Made by a program: the position numbers and the translations under genes. Below the pieces are notes generated by a model. The model searched no databases and was not told the origin of the DNA. It was given only the letters and a program-made list of their open reading frames with translations. DNA of 64,000 nt from Palaeococcus ferrophilus DSM 13482 (GTDB lineage Archaea; Methanobacteriota_B; Thermococci; Thermococcales; Thermococcaceae). Positions 10,442 through 21,100 of the stretch are shown in pieces; positions within the stretch are counted from its first letter, which is position 1, and every line of letters starts with the position of its first letter. The DNA lies in assembly GCF_000966265.1 (NCBI RefSeq), contig NZ_LANF01000019.1:1-64000 (forward strand), in the 5' to 3' direction.

Positions 10442-10482
10442 GGAGCTACAAACTTTGATGAAACTTTGCGCAGGCAAAGTTT
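10442..10482 (+). repeat. Dispersed hairpin repeat, copy B, at the tRNA-His 3' end
   Basis: GGAGCTAC at 10442-10449 is followed by AAACTTTG and then a perfect 9-bp hairpin, AAACTTTGC / GCAAAGTTT (10461-10469 with 10474-10482, loop GCAG). The hairpin ends four bases beyond the encoded CCA of tRNA-His, so it could also act in 3'-end formation of that transcript. Confidence 0.6.
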
Positions 10483-10486
10483 CTTA

Positions 10487-10564
10487 TGGGGCCGGGGCCG
10501 GGATTTGAACCCGGGCTAGGGGATCCACAGTCCCCTGTGCTGACCAGGCTACACCACCCCGGCC
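10487..10564 (-). tRNA. tRNA-His (anticodon GUG)
   Basis: The cloverleaf reads GCCGGGG acceptor, D arm, anticodon stem GGGGA / TCCCC with loop CTGTGGA (anticodon GTG), T arm CCGGG-TTCAAAT-CCCGG and acceptor CCCCGGC. A G precedes position 1 and faces C73, the histidine identity pair. CCA is encoded in the DNA (10487-10489). The promoter is the TATA at 10592-10600. Confidence 0.96.
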
Positions 10565-10589
10565 ATCAGCGAGACTAACTCGTGGGCAT

Positions 10590-10601
10590 AGATTTATAAA
10601 G
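10590..10601. promoter_or_regulatory. Shared bidirectional TATA box (tRNA-His / taw3)
   Basis: ATTTATAAA is nearly palindromic and sits between two divergent genes. Its centre is about 32 bases from the tRNA-His 5' end and about 37 bases from the taw3 ATG, suitable for both directions. No other TATA-like element is present in the short intergenic space. Confidence 0.55.
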
Positions 10602-10632
10602 TTTTCGCATTCACACAATGCCGGTGGGGGAT

Positions 10633-11247
10633 ATGCGGCGCAAAAGGGAGGCACTCGTCGGACTTTTCACCGCGATGCGCGAGAAAAAGGTTGATGAGGA
10701 CATAATAGACCTGCTGATGCTCATAAACTCAATACGCGGTGTCCATACCACCTCCTCCTGTTCCGGAAGGGTGGGGATACTGGAGGAACCGGCGCTGGGT
10801 GCAAAGCCCCTCGCTCGTTGGCTACTTAAGAGGCACGGTACTATAACCTTCGAGGAGGCCAAGGAGTCCCTCAGGCTTGCGAGGGAGGGAATGCTCTTCC
10901 TCAAGAGCCAGCCCCCGATATTTCACGTCGTCGCCGAGAACCTTAGGATTGCGAAGAGGCTTCACGAGATTGGTTTAGCCAGCGGCTTCAAGTACACCAC
11001 CTTTAAGGCCGTAAAGGGGGAGCGCGTCCTCGTGGAGATAAACGGAACGGAGTACCTCACCTCCCCGCTCGGGAGGGACGGAAAGGTTTTCGTGAGCGAC
11101 GAGGCCCTGGCACTCAACGTTGAGGTTGCGAACGAGATGCTGACCCGCTCGAAGGGAAGACTGCCCCGCCTTCACAGCGCCTTCGAACACCTCCAGGACG
11201 AGCTCGGGGAGGACGAGCTGTTTTATGAAATCAAGCGCTCCTTTTAG
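10633..11247 (+). CDS. taw3: Wybutosine-pathway methyltransferase Taw3
   Basis: A 204-residue protein of the TYW3/Taw3 family, which N-methylates the aminocarboxypropyl-demethylwyosine intermediate at G37 of tRNA-Phe. Family motifs visible are VHTTSSCSGRVGI (conserved Ser/Cys loop), EPALGAKPLARWLLK, FLKSQPPIFHV and SGFKYTTFK. The ATG at 10633 has GGTGGGGGAT just upstream and aligns with the family start; an ATG at 10618 would sit at the predicted transcription start. Confidence 0.9.
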   Translation: MRRKREALVGLFTAMREKKVDEDIIDLLMLINSIRGVHTTSSCSGRVGILEEPALGAKPLARWLLKRHGTITFEEAKESLRLAREGMLFLKSQPPIFHVVAENLRIAKRLHEIGLASGFKYTTFKAVKGERVLVEINGTEYLTSPLGRDGKVFVSDEALALNVEVANEMLTRSKGRLPRLHSAFEHLQDELGEDELFYEIKRSF

Positions 11248-11255
11248 CCCACCGC

Positions 11256-11267
11256 AATATTTATAAG
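11256..11267 (+). promoter_or_regulatory. TATA box of tRNA-Arg
   Basis: CAATATTTATAAG is centred about 30 bases before the 5' end of tRNA-Arg and lies between the taw3 stop and the tRNA. Confidence 0.6.
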
Positions 11268-11291
11268 TGCCTCTCCGGGAGTTACTCCCGT

Positions 11292-11368
<77 letters not shown>

Positions 11369-11419
11369 GAGCCTCTTCTCCGCTAACGTTATATGCTCCA
11401 AAAAGGAGTTTAAAGTGCG

Positions 11420-11959
11420 ATGATGAGTGAATCCAATGCTGACAGGATGATGAACCCAGAACCTGAGCGCGGAATCCACCTCAAAGGGCGAACCGATATG
11501 GAGGAGAGGCTAAACGAGATATACGAGGGTATAGAGGCCCTTCGCCAGGAGGCGGAGAAGAGCAGAACCCCGGATAAACTCGGATGGGACGACATAGCCC
11601 AGGAGATAGTGGGTGCGGTAACGTTCGCGCTTCCCTTCCTCTTCACGGGGGAGCTGTGGAACGTCGCCAAGGACATATCCCTGGAGCGCTCCCTGGCAAT
11701 CTTCCTAATGACCCTTGCTATAGCCTATCTCTTCATAGCCAAATCCAGGATAGGCAACCTCAAGCGGGAGGAACTCTTCCACGTCCCCAAGAGGCTCCTC
11801 ACTGTTGCTACTATCTCATACCTCATCTCCGCGGGGCTGATATACCTTTACGGCATAAACGGGATAGCGGATTTCACCTCCGCTCAATACCTCAACGCGA
11901 CCGTGCTTATAAGTACCTTCGCGGTAATTGGAGCTATAGCCGTTGACATGGTGAAGTGA
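11420..11959 (+). CDS. Integral membrane protein, DUF2391-like
   Basis: A 179-residue protein with a charged, partly coiled N-terminal 60 residues and about four membrane segments (roughly residues 62-80, 92-108, 125-145, 158-175). The pattern recalls the DUF2391/TIGR02587 family of unknown function. The start is uncertain: GGAG lies 11 bases before the ATG at 11420, and a later ATG beginning MEERLNEIYEG (11498) is also possible. Its TGA stop directly abuts the ATG of the next gene, indicating one operon. Confidence 0.6.
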   Translation: MMSESNADRMMNPEPERGIHLKGRTDMEERLNEIYEGIEALRQEAEKSRTPDKLGWDDIAQEIVGAVTFALPFLFTGELWNVAKDISLERSLAIFLMTLAIAYLFIAKSRIGNLKREELFHVPKRLLTVATISYLISAGLIYLYGINGIADFTSAQYLNATVLISTFAVIGAIAVDMVK

Positions 11960-12988
11960 ATGAGGGTTGTAACGGGAAACGTATTTGAGGAATTCGCCGA
12001 CGACCGGTCTATTCTGTTCCCAGAATACAGAAAGAACCGTGACGAGCTGCTAAACTTTGTGAATTCCCTTACCGAAGACGAGACGGTCGTCACTGCGAGT
12101 TTGGAGCTCATAGACTTAATAGCTTGGAGGTTCAGGCGCGGCGAGGAGAACGTCCTTATATACTCCGACACCGGGAAGTCTCTCACGCTAAAAGAGGTCT
12201 ACGAACTCAGGAAGTACCTCGACTTCGACGTTAGGGGCGGCGACTTCAGGGGTGAGGAGAAGGTTTCCATACTCTTCGTGGAGGGCAAAACGGACTCCAA
12301 GTTCTTCAAAGCCACATATAAGAAAGTCTTCGGCTTCAAAGAGTCCCGTACCCGGGGGAAGCCCCGCGATGTCCCCGGGGCCCTGAGACCGATCGAGACC
12401 CTCTTCGAGAGGGACAACTACGAGCTTATAGTGCGAGATGGGGGATATCTCGCGATAATCCCCAGCGAGGGCAACTCGGGAGTTGTAAGGAACCTCGGCA
12501 ACTTCCTCAGGGCAATGGAGGTCTTTGATTTCAGAGTGGACAGAATAGGTGTGGCCATTGACATTGACGAGGACGAAGAGAGAGCCATGCAGTCCATAAC
12601 AGGTAAACTGTCGTCCTTTTCCTTCGAGAGGGAAGGCGAGAACTTCCGGGTTGGGGAAACGGTGGTGGTGCCCCTGTTAATCGGGACGCGAATTGAGCTC
12701 GGGTCCTGCATAGAGTGGGAGAAGCCGACGGTGGAGGACTTTGTGCTCGCCATTCTCAAGGGAGGCAGGACTTTTAAAAGCCTTGAGCGCGCCATAAACA
12801 TCCTGTGCGTTGATCTGGGGCGGAAGCTCAAGCCGAAGGAGGTTATATACCTCGCCATGGCCGCCCAGAAGTTCTGGGGCAACCTCGAGGGTTTCTACGA
12901 GATGATGATAATGCGCACCCCCAAGTGGAAGGTCGAGAAAGTCCTTAAAAGGGCCCGGCTGTATGAAAGGATGGGTGAGCTGGTGTGA
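11960..12988 (+). CDS. TOPRIM-like protein (DUF3226-like)
   Basis: A 342-residue protein whose middle has a TOPRIM-type signature: Glu108 in [13 protein letters not shown] and an acidic cluster Asp201/Asp203/Asp205 in [11 protein letters not shown]. These positions bind Mg2+ in topoisomerases, primases and OLD nucleases. The N-terminal 100 residues and the helical C-terminal third are not recognised. GGTGAAGTGA upstream lies in the end of the membrane-protein gene, so translation is coupled. It could be a nuclease or RNA-processing protein; no further assignment is possible from sequence alone. Confidence 0.6.
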   Translation: MRVVTGNVFEEFADDRSILFPEYRKNRDELLNFVNSLTEDETVVTASLELIDLIAWRFRRGEENVLIYSDTGKSLTLKEVYELRKYLDFDVRGGDFRGEEKVSILFVEGKTDSKFFKATYKKVFGFKESRTRGKPRDVPGALRPIETLFERDNYELIVRDGGYLAIIPSEGNSGVVRNLGNFLRAMEVFDFRVDRIGVAIDIDEDEERAMQSITGKLSSFSFEREGENFRVGETVVVPLLIGTRIELGSCIEWEKPTVEDFVLAILKGGRTFKSLERAINILCVDLGRKLKPKEVIYLAMAAQKFWGNLEGFYEMMIMRTPKWKVEKVLKRARLYERMGELV

Positions 12989-13686
12989 GGCTCGTCTCCT
13001 TCGACGTCTGGAACACGCTCCTCGACATCGGGGTTATGCTCAGAGCCCTTTCCGATGAGCTCGCCAAACTTACGGGGATTGATAACGCGGACGAGGGCGT
13101 AAAGGCGGCCAGAGAGAGGATAAAGCGGATGAGGGCGGAAACTGCCGGCGACCCTTCCAGGGCCCTGGAGGAGAGCCAGGAACTCCTGGCTGAGCTCCTT
13201 GGGATAGACGTCGAGCTTGTCAAGAGGGCTGCCGCGAGGGCGGTTCTGAAGGTTGGAGACGAGATAGTCCTCTCAGGGGCGAAGGAGGCTCTGGAGGGAG
13301 TTAAAAAGAAGGGCCTCAAGGTCACCGTCACAGGGAACGTGATGTTCTGGCCCGGCTCCTACACGCGCCTCCTCCTCGAGCGCTTTGGGCTTATGGACTA
13401 CATAGACAAGACCTTCTTCGCCGACGAGGTTTTAGCGTATAAGCCCATGAGGGATATGTTCGAGAAGCCGCTCAGGGTTTTTAATGTGGCGCCCGAAGAG
13501 GCCGTTCACATCGGCGACACGAAGGCGGAGGACTTCGAGGGAGCTTTGAGGGCTGGAATGTGGGCCGTCTGGATCAACCCGGAAGCGGAAGGGGTGAGAA
13601 GAATCCACGAGCGCGGCTTTGAGGTGCCATCAGTTGAGGGAATTCTGGAGGTGCTGGGGGAGATAGAAAAAGAGAAAACTTCTTGA
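12985..13686 (+). CDS. HAD-superfamily hydrolase
   Basis: A 233-residue haloacid-dehalogenase fold hydrolase with cap domain. Motif I is FDVWNTLL with nucleophile Asp7, motif II TVTGN, motif III the Lys in YKP, motif IV GDTKAED. The second Asp of the usual DxD is Trp, as in the dehalogenase-like branch, so the substrate may not be a simple phosphate ester. A similar Thermococcus onnurineus protein has been described as a HAD phosphatase (recalled as TON_0338). It starts with GTG overlapping the end of the TOPRIM gene by four bases. Confidence 0.85.
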   Translation: MRLVSFDVWNTLLDIGVMLRALSDELAKLTGIDNADEGVKAARERIKRMRAETAGDPSRALEESQELLAELLGIDVELVKRAAARAVLKVGDEIVLSGAKEALEGVKKKGLKVTVTGNVMFWPGSYTRLLLERFGLMDYIDKTFFADEVLAYKPMRDMFEKPLRVFNVAPEEAVHIGDTKAEDFEGALRAGMWAVWINPEAEGVRRIHERGFEVPSVEGILEVLGEIEKEKTS

Positions 13687-13691
13687 TGTTT

Positions 13692-16600
13692 TCACTTCTT
13701 CCCCTTCGGCTTTAACCACGCTCCAAGCCCAACCTGCCTCGTCTTCTGGTAGCGCAGATCCTCCTTTCTATAGCCGAAGGCCTTTAGAATCCTCTCAACG
13801 GCCGGCAGAACCTGGTTCTCGATGTAGTATTCAGCGTCGTAGCGGTGCTTGGCCGGGTCGAACTCGTCGAAGGGAATCGCCCTGTCGCCTATCCTTCCAG
13901 AGCCCTTGAGGACTATGTAGCTGATGACCGTCCCGGGGCGGATTTTGACGCCCCTCGCGGCTAACCTCTTCGCTATCGCCACGTGCGGGCCCGTTGCCTT
14001 GTAGTCCTTCAGCTCGCGCGTTATCTGCTCGTGGATAACGAGCTTCTCCGGCGGAACCTCGTACTTGCTCAGCTTCTCCGTCACTTCTTTGACTATGCTT
14101 ACGGCCTCCTCAACGTTACCGTCCTTGAGAAGGGCCTCAAGAACCCTCGCCTGAGTCTCCTTGGCTATCTCGCTCCAGTCACGCCTGACTATCTCAAGCC
14201 CGCGCGTCGTTATCTTGCCCTCCTCGTCTATCACCGCGTACTTCTTCTTGGTGACGAAGAAACCGCGCCTGTAGAAGCCCTCGTACTCGAGCTCAAGCGC
14301 ACCTGGGAGTTTGGAGTTGATATATTTGAGGAACTCCATGGCCTTCTTTTTGATGGTCTCGGCATCTTCTCCTGGTATCGTCGCGTGGAAACCGTCCGTG
14401 TCCGCGTAGAGGACTTTAAAGCCGTATTTCTCTTCTATCTCCCGTATGCTCATTTCGATGTACTCCCTTCCCCAGGCGGTGACGCTCTCGGCGCACTCCT
14501 TGCAGTACCAGCGGGCCCTTGCGTAGCCGTAGTAGCCGTAATAACTGTTGTGAGCATAGACCAACCCAAAACCAACGAGGAAGTTCTCGTTGTCTTCGAC
14601 GCTCAGGTCGTAGACATAGCCGCTGTATTCCTCAGCCTCAACGGACTCAACACGGTCAAGCACTAGATCGCCATTAATGAGCCAGGAGAGTTTTTGGGCC
14701 TTTTCATAATCGAGCTTTCCGCCTTCAACCATCTTCCTGAAGGTCTGAGGACTGACGTTCTTCTGGAAGACCTTCTCAAAGATCTCGCTCAGGACTTCCT
14801 TGGGGATCACGTGCGAATAGTAGGCGTTCTTTTTCTTGTCCAGCTTTACGAACGGGAGCGCCTCGTTTATGTAAACCCTGTAAACGCTGCTGTCGTGCCC
14901 GAGCTTTACGGCCGAAACTCCCACAGAGTTCAAGAGGAGGACGAGCTGGTTGGCCAAAAGCTCGCTCTTCGTGGAGAGCCTGAGCCTTTTGCTCGGGTGG
15001 ACGTCGCCATCGCCGATGAAGTACCCCTCAAGGAAAGCCATCCTAACCCCTGTCGGAGACGTGAAGATGAACTCTGGAACCATCTTGTTTTTCGCCAGAA
15101 CACCGCAGAGGCTCTCAAAGAGCAGGTAGCCCATCTTCCTCGATATTTCAACGTAGTTCCGGCCTTTTCTAACCTTTCCAAAGAACCTCTCAGCGAGCTT
15201 CCCCATATCGTTCAGTACTTCAGGGTCTTCGTTGTAGAGCTTCACGCTGTAGCTCCAGCCGTTTTTGGGATTTCTCTGCTTTCTTGCATAGCCCTCGCTC
15301 ACATAGTAGCCGAGGAGCTTTGCGAAGGACTCGTCAACCTCCACAAAAGGACTCATTCTAAAGCCGTTCAGCGTTCCAATTCTCCACTCCTTAAGCTCTT
15401 CCGGGGGAATTAGGCTTACCACGTCCCGGATGGAGTTGAACTCAACGAGGTACTCTCTCTTGTTGCCGTTGTATCTGATTTTTTCGACAAGTGCCTCGTA
15501 GAGCCTTCTGTATTTCCTAAGTGCCTCCCAGTCAAGTACTTCATAGCCTATCTTCTTAAGCCTGACATAACCCAGATCCTCAAGGTGCTTGAGATAACGC
15601 CTTGCTGTCCTTGGCCTTTTCTCCTCCCCAAAAATCCAGCGCAGGGTTCTAAGCATTCCTTTAAAGAAGTTCTTCCGCTCTTTGACGGGAATTGTCATAA
15701 CAATGTCTGACGTTTCGTCCTCAGGGAATCCGAGGAGAAGCTCCACGAGGTTCAACACGTGGTTTCTCTCCGGAAGCTTCACCCTCCGCGGGACTGCAAC
15801 CAGGTCGCCGGGCTTGAGTTCATCCCCCGTGACCTCAACGAGCTCCCCGTTTCTCACAGAGAAGAGGCTGTGGCCAGAGGTTATCTTTATTCTCCTCCCA
15901 GACTTCAGTTTTATGTTGTAAGCTTTGCCCGAATAGCGGTGCCTGATTAGGGCCTTTACCCTCTTAAGCTCGGCCTTCTTCGTTTCCCTGTTGAAGGATT
16001 GGACTTCAAGACCACTGACTTCAAGGATTTCCGTTTCCCCTTCCCTATGCACTCTTTCAGCGTTTTCATCCATTTTCCAGTCTATGAACTCCCCAATCCT
16101 GACGAAGCGAACCGTCCCGTTTTCAATAATGGGAAGCCACTCGTCGGGAAGAATACTGTTCGCCAGGATCTTGATTGCCCGCTGCCTGTAATCGAGGAGC
16201 CTCCTCTCGATCGGGTCAATAGTGGCCTTCATCTTCCTCTTTATCTTCTGCCTCTCCTCCAGAAGATCTCCGAGGAGGCTAGGAATGAAGCCCGGGAAGT
16301 CCTTGCAGAAGCGGTGGCCGACCTGAGGAGCCACATCGTACTCCTTGCATCCCTCTCTGTTGAGCGTATCCGGCGAGACGTTGTGGGTGATTATTATCGA
16401 GGGATATAACGATTTGTAATCTAGATACACTATGTTCTCCCAAAGGCCCTTCTCCGGCTCCTTCACGTAGCCGCCAGCGTATCCGCCGCGCCTCTCGTCG
16501 TACTCCCTTCCGGAGGGCTTGTTTGGGGCCAGTTCGTTCCTCTCGTAGGCCTTCCGAAGGAGGAACCACTCGACCAGATTGCCCGTGCTGGAGCGCGAGA

Positions 16601-17630
16601 CGTCCCAGAGGGGCTGGCCGATCAAACGGGAAAGCTGGGCCTCCATCGGGAAGAACTCCTTTCCCAGCTCGTAGGTGACTTTGGCATCCTCCATTGAGTA
16701 GCGAGCGACCCTCTCAAGTCCCTCGTTGGTTTCCCAGGCTTGAGCTATCTCCTCCGCGTAGACCTTCTCCTTCGGCCTTCCAAATATCGCCTCATAGACG
16801 GCCTCAAGCGTGTAGGTCGGCAGGTTTATCGTCCTTCTTATCACGGGATAGAGATCGAAGTGTATCCTTCCCTTCACATCGACCGCAAATCTGTCGCCCA
16901 TCCTCTGGATCTTCGGCTCGCTCCCATCCCTTCCAAGGATGAACTTCACCCCGAGCTTTTCGCAGCGCTTTTTTAGATAGGCGAAGTCGAAGTTGTCGCC
17001 GTTGTAAGTTATGAGAACGTCCGGGTCCTTCTCCTTCACGACCCTCAAAAAGGCCTTTATCATGTCTTTTTCGGTTGAGACGGCATCCACGTAGGGGAGG
17101 TCAACCTTCTTCCAGGTGATGACGCGAGCCTCACTTTCGTCAGCGTAGCTTATCATCAGAATGGGTCCCTCGGCGAACTCCTCGCCCTCGTGATAGAGCG
17201 TCTCGATGTCGAAGGCGAGCATTTTCAGCTCCTCGTCCCCCTCCATCGGAACCAGGCCCTTGTCGATGAGGTATCTCTTCGCGAAGGGTATGTCGTACTC
17301 GTAGATGTCCACAACTGCCGGATGGCTCCTTATCTTATCCCTTATGGCCGGGACGTCCTGTGGATGGGTGAAGTAGAGCTTCCACACTTCAACCGGCCTG
17401 CCGAGAAACTTCCTCTCCACCTTCTCGGCCTTTGTAATTCTCACCACCGTTCCGTGCCTCTCGGCGGTTATCTTCTTGATTTCTTCAATCGCGGAGTCGT
17501 CCTTCAGGAGGGCGTAGATGTAGGGCTCAAAGTTTCTATCGTACTCAACCTTGAACTCGCCGTTCTCCTTCTTGAATATCCTCACGACGGGCTTTCCATT
17601 CTCGGTTATGTAGTCAGCATCGAGGATCAT
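13692..17630 (-). CDS. pol: Family B DNA polymerase, intein-containing precursor
   Basis: A 1,312-residue precursor that should splice to a 775-residue replicative/repair polymerase with 3'-5' proofreading. Exonuclease motifs are [23 protein letters not shown] and [13 protein letters not shown]. Polymerase motifs are [14 protein letters not shown] (A), [14 protein letters not shown] (B, interrupted) and YADTDGF (C). The precursor is interrupted after Asn491 by a 537-residue intein. I chose the ATG at 17630 ([14 protein letters not shown]), which matches the family start; a GTG three codons earlier overlaps the ribosome binding site. It is convergent with the HAD gene, six bases apart. Confidence 0.97.
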   Translation of the reverse strand: MILDADYITENGKPVVRIFKKENGEFKVEYDRNFEPYIYALLKDDSAIEEIKKITAERHGTVVRITKAEKVERKFLGRPVEVWKLYFTHPQDVPAIRDKIRSHPAVVDIYEYDIPFAKRYLIDKGLVPMEGDEELKMLAFDIETLYHEGEEFAEGPILMISYADESEARVITWKKVDLPYVDAVSTEKDMIKAFLRVVKEKDPDVLITYNGDNFDFAYLKKRCEKLGVKFILGRDGSEPKIQRMGDRFAVDVKGRIHFDLYPVIRRTINLPTYTLEAVYEAIFGRPKEKVYAEEIAQAWETNEGLERVARYSMEDAKVTYELGKEFFPMEAQLSRLIGQPLWDVSRSSTGNLVEWFLLRKAYERNELAPNKPSGREYDERRGGYAGGYVKEPEKGLWENIVYLDYKSLYPSIIITHNVSPDTLNREGCKEYDVAPQVGHRFCKDFPGFIPSLLGDLLEERQKIKRKMKATIDPIERRLLDYRQRAIKILANSILPDEWLPIIENGTVRFVRIGEFIDWKMDENAERVHREGETEILEVSGLEVQSFNRETKKAELKRVKALIRHRYSGKAYNIKLKSGRRIKITSGHSLFSVRNGELVEVTGDELKPGDLVAVPRRVKLPERNHVLNLVELLLGFPEDETSDIVMTIPVKERKNFFKGMLRTLRWIFGEEKRPRTARRYLKHLEDLGYVRLKKIGYEVLDWEALRKYRRLYEALVEKIRYNGNKREYLVEFNSIRDVVSLIPPEELKEWRIGTLNGFRMSPFVEVDESFAKLLGYYVSEGYARKQRNPKNGWSYSVKLYNEDPEVLNDMGKLAERFFGKVRKGRNYVEISRKMGYLLFESLCGVLAKNKMVPEFIFTSPTGVRMAFLEGYFIGDGDVHPSKRLRLSTKSELLANQLVLLLNSVGVSAVKLGHDSSVYRVYINEALPFVKLDKKKNAYYSHVIPKEVLSEIFEKVFQKNVSPQTFRKMVEGGKLDYEKAQKLSWLINGDLVLDRVESVEAEEYSGYVYDLSVEDNENFLVGFGLVYAHNSYYGYYGYARARWYCKECAESVTAWGREYIEMSIREIEEKYGFKVLYADTDGFHATIPGEDAETIKKKAMEFLKYINSKLPGALELEYEGFYRRGFFVTKKKYAVIDEEGKITTRGLEIVRRDWSEIAKETQARVLEALLKDGNVEEAVSIVKEVTEKLSKYEVPPEKLVIHEQITRELKDYKATGPHVAIAKRLAARGVKIRPGTVISYIVLKGSGRIGDRAIPFDEFDPAKHRYDAEYYIENQVLPAVERILKAFGYRKEDLRYQKTRQVGLGAWLKPKGKK
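14547..16157 (-). mobile_element. Intein in DNA polymerase motif B (pol-b site) with LAGLIDADG endonuclease
   Basis: Residues 492-1028 of the precursor form a 537-residue intein. It begins with Ser1 (SILPDEW), has block B TSGH, and ends YDLSV...VYAHN followed by Ser of the host. Two LAGLIDADG motifs, [10 protein letters not shown] and [11 protein letters not shown], keep their acidic residues. Length, site and sequence resemble the PI-PspI/Tli pol-1 allele as I recall it. Nothing in the splicing or endonuclease motifs looks broken, so it may still be able to home. Confidence 0.95.
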
Positions 17631-17725
17631 CGTGGACACCGGGTATGATTACGATGGACGGCCTAATAAACTTCTCTCTATGAGAACATTCCATCCAAAA
17701 CGGCCAAAGGTAAATAGAAAAGGGC

Positions 17726-18157
17726 TCAGAGGTGCGCGATTGGCGTTTCGGCACCGCAGGCCTCACACTTGAGGTAGTGGAAGCGCCCCTTCTTGATGAT
17801 CTTCGTATCCGGAGCTCCACAGACGGGACAGATGACGAACTCCTTGAGGTACTTCTTGAGCTTGTTGCTTATCAGGTATGGCGTAAAGCGTCCCTGGAGG
17901 ATTACCCTCCTTCCCTCTATGCTTCCCGCCGTTGCGACCTCCCTGAGGACGAACTTGAGCAGGTGGTTTGGGTCCCTGTTCATCGCCTCGGCTATGTCCA
18001 TGAAGTTCTCGATGATCGTCCTGCTGCCGGCTATGGTGACCTGCGCGGGCGGAACCTCAAACCTCGAGCCGTGGTGCTTAACGTTCTCCGGGAGCTCTTC
18101 GTAGGCCTTCTCGAGGAGCCCCTCGTAATCGTAATAGTCAATTTCCTTCTCAACCAT
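17726..18157 (-). CDS. Translation initiation factor aIF2 beta subunit
   Basis: The beta subunit of archaeal initiation factor 2, which brings initiator tRNA to the ribosome. The 143-residue protein has the N-terminal helix binding gamma, an alpha/beta core ([22 protein letters not shown]) and a C-terminal zinc ribbon (Cys110, Cys113, Cys131, Cys134). GGGAGGTGAAAGGA precedes the ATG at 18157. It lies 13 bases after the MCM stop, so it is likely co-transcribed with gins23 and mcm. Confidence 0.96.
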   Translation of the reverse strand: MVEKEIDYYDYEGLLEKAYEELPENVKHHGSRFEVPPAQVTIAGSRTIIENFMDIAEAMNRDPNHLLKFVLREVATAGSIEGRRVILQGRFTPYLISNKLKKYLKEFVICPVCGAPDTKIIKKGRFHYLKCEACGAETPIAHL

Positions 18158-18170
18158 TCCTTTCACCTCC

Positions 18171-21100
18171 CTATGCTACACGGTAATAGCCATCCCTTGG
18201 GCTATAAATTTGACCCTCGTTAAAGAGTCTCTCGACGATCTTCCTGACCTCGTCTTTATTCATACCCTTTTCAGTGGCTTCCTTTATAATATCATCTATT
18301 GCCGCCCCGTGCTGGCTGCCCTTCTCGAGCTGCTTTATTATTCCGATCACGCGCTCTATCTTGTTTATCTGCTTCGAACTCCTCCCCACCTCGAGGACTG
18401 ATATGTCGAGTTCCCCGCTCTCGTCCCTCGCTATCTGGCTCAGGGTGTACTCTACGAGCTCTATCGCTTCCTTCGCATCTTCCCTCGTCACCACGTCGCT
18501 GAGGCGCATTCTGGCGTGGGCCTCACTGAGTCTGATCAACGCCTCCAGCTGCCTCGCGGTTATTGGCATCGGCTTTACTTCCTCCTCGCCCTCTGTCCTG
18601 GGGCGCCTCTTCCTCATCTTGACGTAGTAGCGCTTTATCTCCTCCATTGCCTCTTTGCTGAGCACGGGGTGGACGTTCTTCCTCGCGTAGGCGATGTACT
18701 TTTTGAGGAGGTCATAGGGCACCTTTGGCGTAACGACTTCCTTCTCGCCGCGCCTCACCTTGAGGATGTGCTCCGCTATGGCCGCATCGGTCTCCTCGTC
18801 CGGCTCGTCAAGGAGCACGAAGATAAGGTCAAACCTCGATATGAGCGTTGGTGGAAGCTCGAGCTGCTCGGGCAATGGCTTTGCCCTGTTGAAGCGGCCG
18901 TACTTGGGGTTTGCCGCTGCCAGAACTGTCGTTCTAGCGTTTAATGTTGCCGTAATACCTGCCTTGGATATGCTGATCGTGTTGTGGAGAACCAGCCCAT
19001 GGGAGACGAAGAGGTGGTAGGGCTCGACGGTTACGTCGTAAACCCACTCCCAGCCGGTGTTTGGGATTTTCTCGACCCTCTTCACCTTCAGGAAGTTCAC
19101 GTTGCCCTTCCACCATTCGAGGAACCTGTTGAGTTCCTTTCTGGCCATTGAGGCTCTCTCCTCGGCTGCACTCCGTACCACGCCCAGCGCTATGGGGTCG
19201 CCGGCTTTCACGAGCTTCCTGAGTTTTCCATAGGTTATACCGTACCTCTGGTATACCCACGTCTTGGGCAGGAGGTCAAGGGCCCTCGCGGGGTTCTCGT
19301 GGGGCAGCTTCTCGAGCTCTTCAAGCCTCTCCAATACCCTGCGCAGGTACTTCTCAATGGTGCCTCCCTTCACGACCCTCTGGTTGAAATCGGCGCGCTC
19401 CTTTGGGGTCTGGGTTACCCCGAGTATCCTGCCGGCCCGCGTTAGGGGCTTCACAAGTTCCTTCGGTAACAGGCGCTCCCCATCCACGACCTCGTAACCG
19501 TTGGCATAGCGCTTTAGCTTTGAGAGTTTCCCCGTGGAGTAGGTGTAGTCGTGGTAGTCCTCCGCTTCCCTCAGATCCTTAAAACGCGCTTTGAACTCTC
19601 CCTTGAGCTCGATGGGGTATTTGAGGACGCCGAGGGCTATGTCCCCGGGCATGACCTTCTCCGCTGGCTCCTCCCTGATCTCACCGTCTTCCCACACCAT
19701 AACCGGGTGCTCGGGCGTTACGACTATCTCCCTACCATTTGAGAAGCGGAGCCTCACGAACTCCCCGGGAGCTTTATGCCTGCTCACGCGGTCGGCCTTT
19801 ACCTTAACTATCTCCTTTTTCTCCAAGTCGTAAGCTAAGAGCTCAATGTCGTCAACGGGCAGTATCTCCGTATCCTTACCGATTATAACCCTGTCGCGGT
19901 TCCTCTCTATGAGTTCATCAACGAGCTCCCCTATCTTCACCTTCCTTCCATCGGCTAGGAGGAGCTCAAAGTCGTGGTGGTAGCTCTGCTGCTCGAGGGC
20001 TTCGTGTATGGCGCTCCTGTCGCGGTCGCTCATCTTGTCGAACTCGTCAACGCAGTTATGAACGATTATCCCCTCGGCGATGAAGTTGTGCTCTCCCGGG
20101 ACGTAGAGGTCATAGACATACCCCTCGTAGGGCACGCGCTCAATGGAGATGATTTCATCAAGGAAATAATCTCTGGTAGCGAGGACTTGGAGTTTTACCA
20201 GCGTTTCTGGAGGTATCAGTTCTCCGATTTTTTCAATTGTCCTCTTCAACTGTATTCTGCTTGGGAAGTACTTTCCTTTTGCGTAGGCATAAACCGTGCT
20301 CCATAGTCCCGCATTCTGGAGCACTGTTGATGGTACTGACTCGATGATCTCCTTCGCTATCGTCCTCACAGGATTCGCTGGGACTTTATCACTTGAAGAG
20401 GACACCATATGCTTCTTTTCCGGAAGAGTTTTTGTCTTGACGCTGTAATCCTTAACGGCCATTAAAAGGTTTTCAACGTCTTCCCTTCCGGTTATCCGTA
20501 TTTTGTTCACTCCTTTTCCATGGACAACCTTTGCGTACACGTCAAACCTGCGGAGTAGCATTGCAAACGCACTGTCTCTTTTCTCGTCATTGGAGAGCAG
20601 GAACTCGATGTGGACAACTTTTCCTCTCTTACTGCTCTTTATCGAGACACAGCCGTCGGAATCAAGAGCACCAGCTATGAAAGCTTTTAGGGCTTCGTCG
20701 TCCAGGGAGAACGCGTTCCTCAAGTAGTTTCCTGTGATGTACTCGTGCAGGAAAGCTAGGAGGGGCGAACTAATGTGGAACGTTATGGACTCACCGGCCA
20801 CTTTAACACCACTAACTTCCCCTTCCGTTCTCCTCTCGTACTCACGGAGCGGCTTTCCGTAGAAAGAATAGAACGCTTCTCTTATTCTCTCTATCTGCTC
20901 TTTGTGAACTTTTGACTGGACTATCCTCACGTGGACTTTCGAACCCTGCTTTGATATCCACCCATCGCCGTAGAGGAACCCAATGAAGTACGCCAGCTCC
21001 GGTGTTATGTATGAAACTTTAAAACGTTCCCTGCGGTAATTTGGACCATATGTGAGCGGACGCTCTCTCCATGTCTCATAAACGCCAAGGTCTTTTAGAA

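Larger units (their letters stand above)
9970..10486. other. Gene-free region of about 520 bases downstream of tRNA-His
   Basis: I find no open frame with codon use or family likeness to known proteins here. The stretch is richer in A/T than its surroundings. It carries two related hairpin repeats in opposite orientation (10188-10227 and 10442-10482), described separately. Because tRNA-His reads leftwards, this segment lies directly beyond its 3' end, the usual landing place of integrating elements; it may be the scar of one, but no integrase fragment was found. Confidence 0.5.
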
